NCBI GenBank assembly: GCA_023461135.1
Contig: JAEWNX010000124.1
Span: forward strand, 1 to 8,834
Origin: Pseudomonadota bacterium
GTDB lineage: Bacteria > Pseudomonadota > Alphaproteobacteria > Caulobacterales > Aquidulcibacteraceae
DNA: 8,834 nucleotides
Direction: 5' to 3'
The notes under the pieces: model-generated
Told to the model about the DNA's origin: nothing
The model's database searches: none
What the model saw: the letters and a program-made list of their open reading frames with translations, nothing else
In this document: positions 7,955-8,834 of the stretch, in pieces
How positions within the stretch are numbered: the stretch's first letter is position 1
Layout of the letters: each line of letters starts with the position of its first letter
Translations under genes and position numbers: made by a program

Positions 7955-8247
7955 CCGGCCAGGCGCCGCGCCAGCGCATAGATGTCTGGCTCTTCCGCGC
8001 GCGTTTCGTGAAGACGCGCGCCGCAGCCGCGCGCTTGGTCAGCGAGGGCGGCGTGCGCGTAGTGCGCGACGGCGCCTCGCGCGTTCTGGACAAAGCTTCG
8101 GCGGAAGTCACGGTCGGCGATGCGGTGCTGCTGCCGCTCAGCGGCGCGGTGAAAGTCCTGCGCATAGAGCGCCTCGGCGCACGCCGCGGGCCGGCCGCGG
8201 AGGCCCGCCAGCTCTACAGCGAACTTGACGCAGACGCGGTCGCTTGA
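7951..8247 (+). CDS. Small S4-domain RNA-binding protein (Hsp15/HslR-like)
   Basis: This 98-residue protein consists largely of one S4 RNA-binding fold. [20 protein letters not shown] (residues 7-26) is the S4 signature seen in Hsp15 (RLDKWLWxARFxKTR), followed by [11 protein letters not shown] (about 27-37) and VTVGDAVLL (about 53-61). Hsp15 of E. coli binds 50S subunits carrying stalled nascent chains; this shorter protein is a relative and may differ in function. It lacks any catalytic domain, so it is not a pseudouridine synthase. The start is GTG 7951, whose TGA-overlapping GTGA gives a four-base overlap with the helicase stop, a strong sign of translational coupling. It is followed 52 bases later by fdxA on the same strand. 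Family assignment is confident and the precise role is inferred. Confidence 0.9.
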   Translation: MTGQAPRQRIDVWLFRARFVKTRAAAARLVSEGGVRVVRDGASRVLDKASAEVTVGDAVLLPLSGAVKVLRIERLGARRGPAAEARQLYSELDADAVA

Positions 8248-8299
8248 CGCTCCTTTCCGCCCCCGCCATGTCAACCGCGCGGATACGGGACCGGGCGCG

Positions 8300-8641
8300 A
8301 TGACTTACATCGTCACTGACGCATGCGTGCGTTGCAAATTGATGGACTGCGTCGAGGTCTGCCCCGTCGACTGCTTCTACGAGGGCGAAAACTTCCTCGT
8401 TATTCACCCGGACGAATGCATCGATTGCGGCGTCTGCGAGCCGGAATGCCCCGTGGATGCGATCAAGCCCGACAGCCACGACGAAGCCGACAGCAAGTGG
8501 CTCAAGATAAACACCGAGTTTTCCAAGATTTGGCCGAACATCACCCGGAAGGGAACTCCGCCGCCGGATAATGAAGAGTTCCGTGATGAAAAGGGGAAAT
8601 TCGAGAAATACTTCAGTCCAGAACCTGGTCGAGGCGACTGA
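8300..8641 (+). CDS. fdxA: 7Fe ferredoxin FdxA
   Basis: This is a small cytoplasmic electron carrier with one [3Fe-4S] and one [4Fe-4S] cluster. It has 113 residues starting [13 protein letters not shown]. By analogy with Azotobacter ferredoxin I, C9, C17 and C50 would hold the [3Fe-4S] cluster and C21, C40, C43 and C46 the [4Fe-4S] cluster, with C12 and C25 as the extra conserved cysteines. The C-terminal half ([22 protein letters not shown]) is typical of the long FdxA form. ATG 8300 is chosen because it gives the family N-terminus; the frame opens further upstream inside the S4 gene but that would add an unrelated leader. Only a weak purine stretch (ACGGGA) precedes it. It is probably part of the helicase-S4 run. 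Its redox partner is unknown. In alphaproteobacteria a CarD/CdnL regulator gene commonly follows fdxA; that would lie beyond the right edge. Confidence 0.95.
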   Translation: MTYIVTDACVRCKLMDCVEVCPVDCFYEGENFLVIHPDECIDCGVCEPECPVDAIKPDSHDEADSKWLKINTEFSKIWPNITRKGTPPPDNEEFRDEKGKFEKYFSPEPGRGD

Positions 8642-8713
8642 ACTTGGCGCGCTCTCGCAGTGCGGGGCGGCTTCCGAAACGCCGTAAACTGTGGTATATG
8701 GAACAAACAATCG

Positions 8714-8734
8714 GGGCGCGCGAAGGCCGCGCCC
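8714..8734 (+). repeat. GC-rich hairpin downstream of fdxA
   Basis: GGGCGCG (8714-8720) is the exact reverse complement of CGCGCCC (8728-8734), giving a 7-bp stem with a 7-base loop. It starts 73 bases after the fdxA stop. No T-run follows. It may stabilise or attenuate a transcript, or be chance pairing in GC-rich DNA. Confidence 0.4.
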
Positions 8735-8790
8735 GGCAGTTGGACCAGTCCATCGCGCCAGATCAGCAAGGGCACAGGTTAAAATGAGGC

Positions 8791-8811
8791 GTGGGCGGAC
8801 CTCCCGCCCGC
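8791..8811 (+). repeat. GC-rich hairpin near the right edge
   Basis: GTGGGCGG (8791-8798) pairs with CCGCCCGC (8804-8811) through seven Watson-Crick pairs and one G-T pair, loop ACCTC. It lies inside the 15-codon mini-ORF and 20 bases before the ATG at 8831. The sequence after it is not T-rich, so a simple intrinsic terminator is unlikely. Confidence 0.4.
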
Positions 8812-8834
8812 TTCAGCTCTGTGCGGTCTGATGT

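Larger units (their letters stand above)
8642..8834. other. Intergenic region after fdxA, no convincing gene
   Basis: No protein gene is supported in these 193 bases. They contain a TATATG at 8695-8700 that could be a weak -10 element (the -35 position reads TTCCGA), two GC-rich hairpins, a 15-codon mini-ORF (8784-8831) and an ATG at 8831-8833 that may or may not start the next gene. It is probably the promoter and leader region of the gene beyond the window. Confidence 0.5.

Noticed and set aside
8225..8299. Upstream extension of fdxA from TTG 8225
   Set aside because: It would start inside the S4 gene and add 25 residues unlike any FdxA; ATG 8300 gives the family N-terminus exactly.
8700..8724. 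EcfG-type promoter after fdxA (GGAAC at 8700-8704)
   Set aside because: At the allowed spacing the second element reads CGAA, not CGTT.
1..8834. tRNA, rRNA, CRISPR array, insertion sequence or phage attachment site
   Set aside because: I looked on both strands and saw no tRNA-like cloverleaf, regularly spaced repeat array, transposase or flanking terminal repeats. Almost all bases are accounted for by core genes.

Overview
The window reads as chromosomal core DNA of an alphaproteobacterium. It is GC-rich and densely coded. It carries a CobT-type cobaltochelatase subunit, an alphaproteobacterial-length bL28 protein, an SUV3-like helicase followed by a small S4-domain protein, and a 7Fe ferredoxin FdxA. 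I recognise the gene content and order (cobT, phytase-like esterase, rpmB reversed, DUF3108 protein, helicase, S4 protein, fdxA) as typical of Caulobacterales and related orders. One intergenic region has a cluster of GANTC (CcrM-type) sites next to a CtrA-like box, which fits that placement. The exact taxon cannot be read from the sequence.

Layout. Positions 3-1028 (+) hold a four-helix membrane protein of unknown function whose reading frame is open at the left edge. After 59 bases comes cobT (1088-2974). Its stop overlaps the start of a phytase-like lipoprotein gene (2974-3987). rpmB (3984-4280, minus) converges on that gene so tightly that the two stop codons overlap. A 184-base divergent region separates rpmB from an exported DUF3108-type protein (4465-5259). 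An intergenic region of about 154 bases follows, the most structured non-coding DNA here: two hairpins, alternative pairing, four GANTC sites and a CtrA-like box. Then comes a compact same-strand run: helicase (5414-7954), S4 protein (7951-8247, four-base overlap) and fdxA (8300-8641). The last 193 bases contain no convincing gene. They hold two GC-rich hairpins, a 15-codon mini-ORF and an ATG at the right edge.

How the genes work together. CobT is a metal-insertion subunit for aerobic cobalamin synthesis; CobS and CobN, its partners, are not in view. The helicase and S4 protein are translationally coupled and both look RNA-directed, so an RNA-processing or ribosome-quality role is a reasonable inference. 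FdxA would supply an electron carrier. No mobile element, CRISPR array, phage gene or obvious defence system is present. The most interesting non-coding signal is the 5272-5383 region; the most interesting proteins are the large helicase with its long uncharacterised C-terminal half and the unknown four-helix membrane protein.
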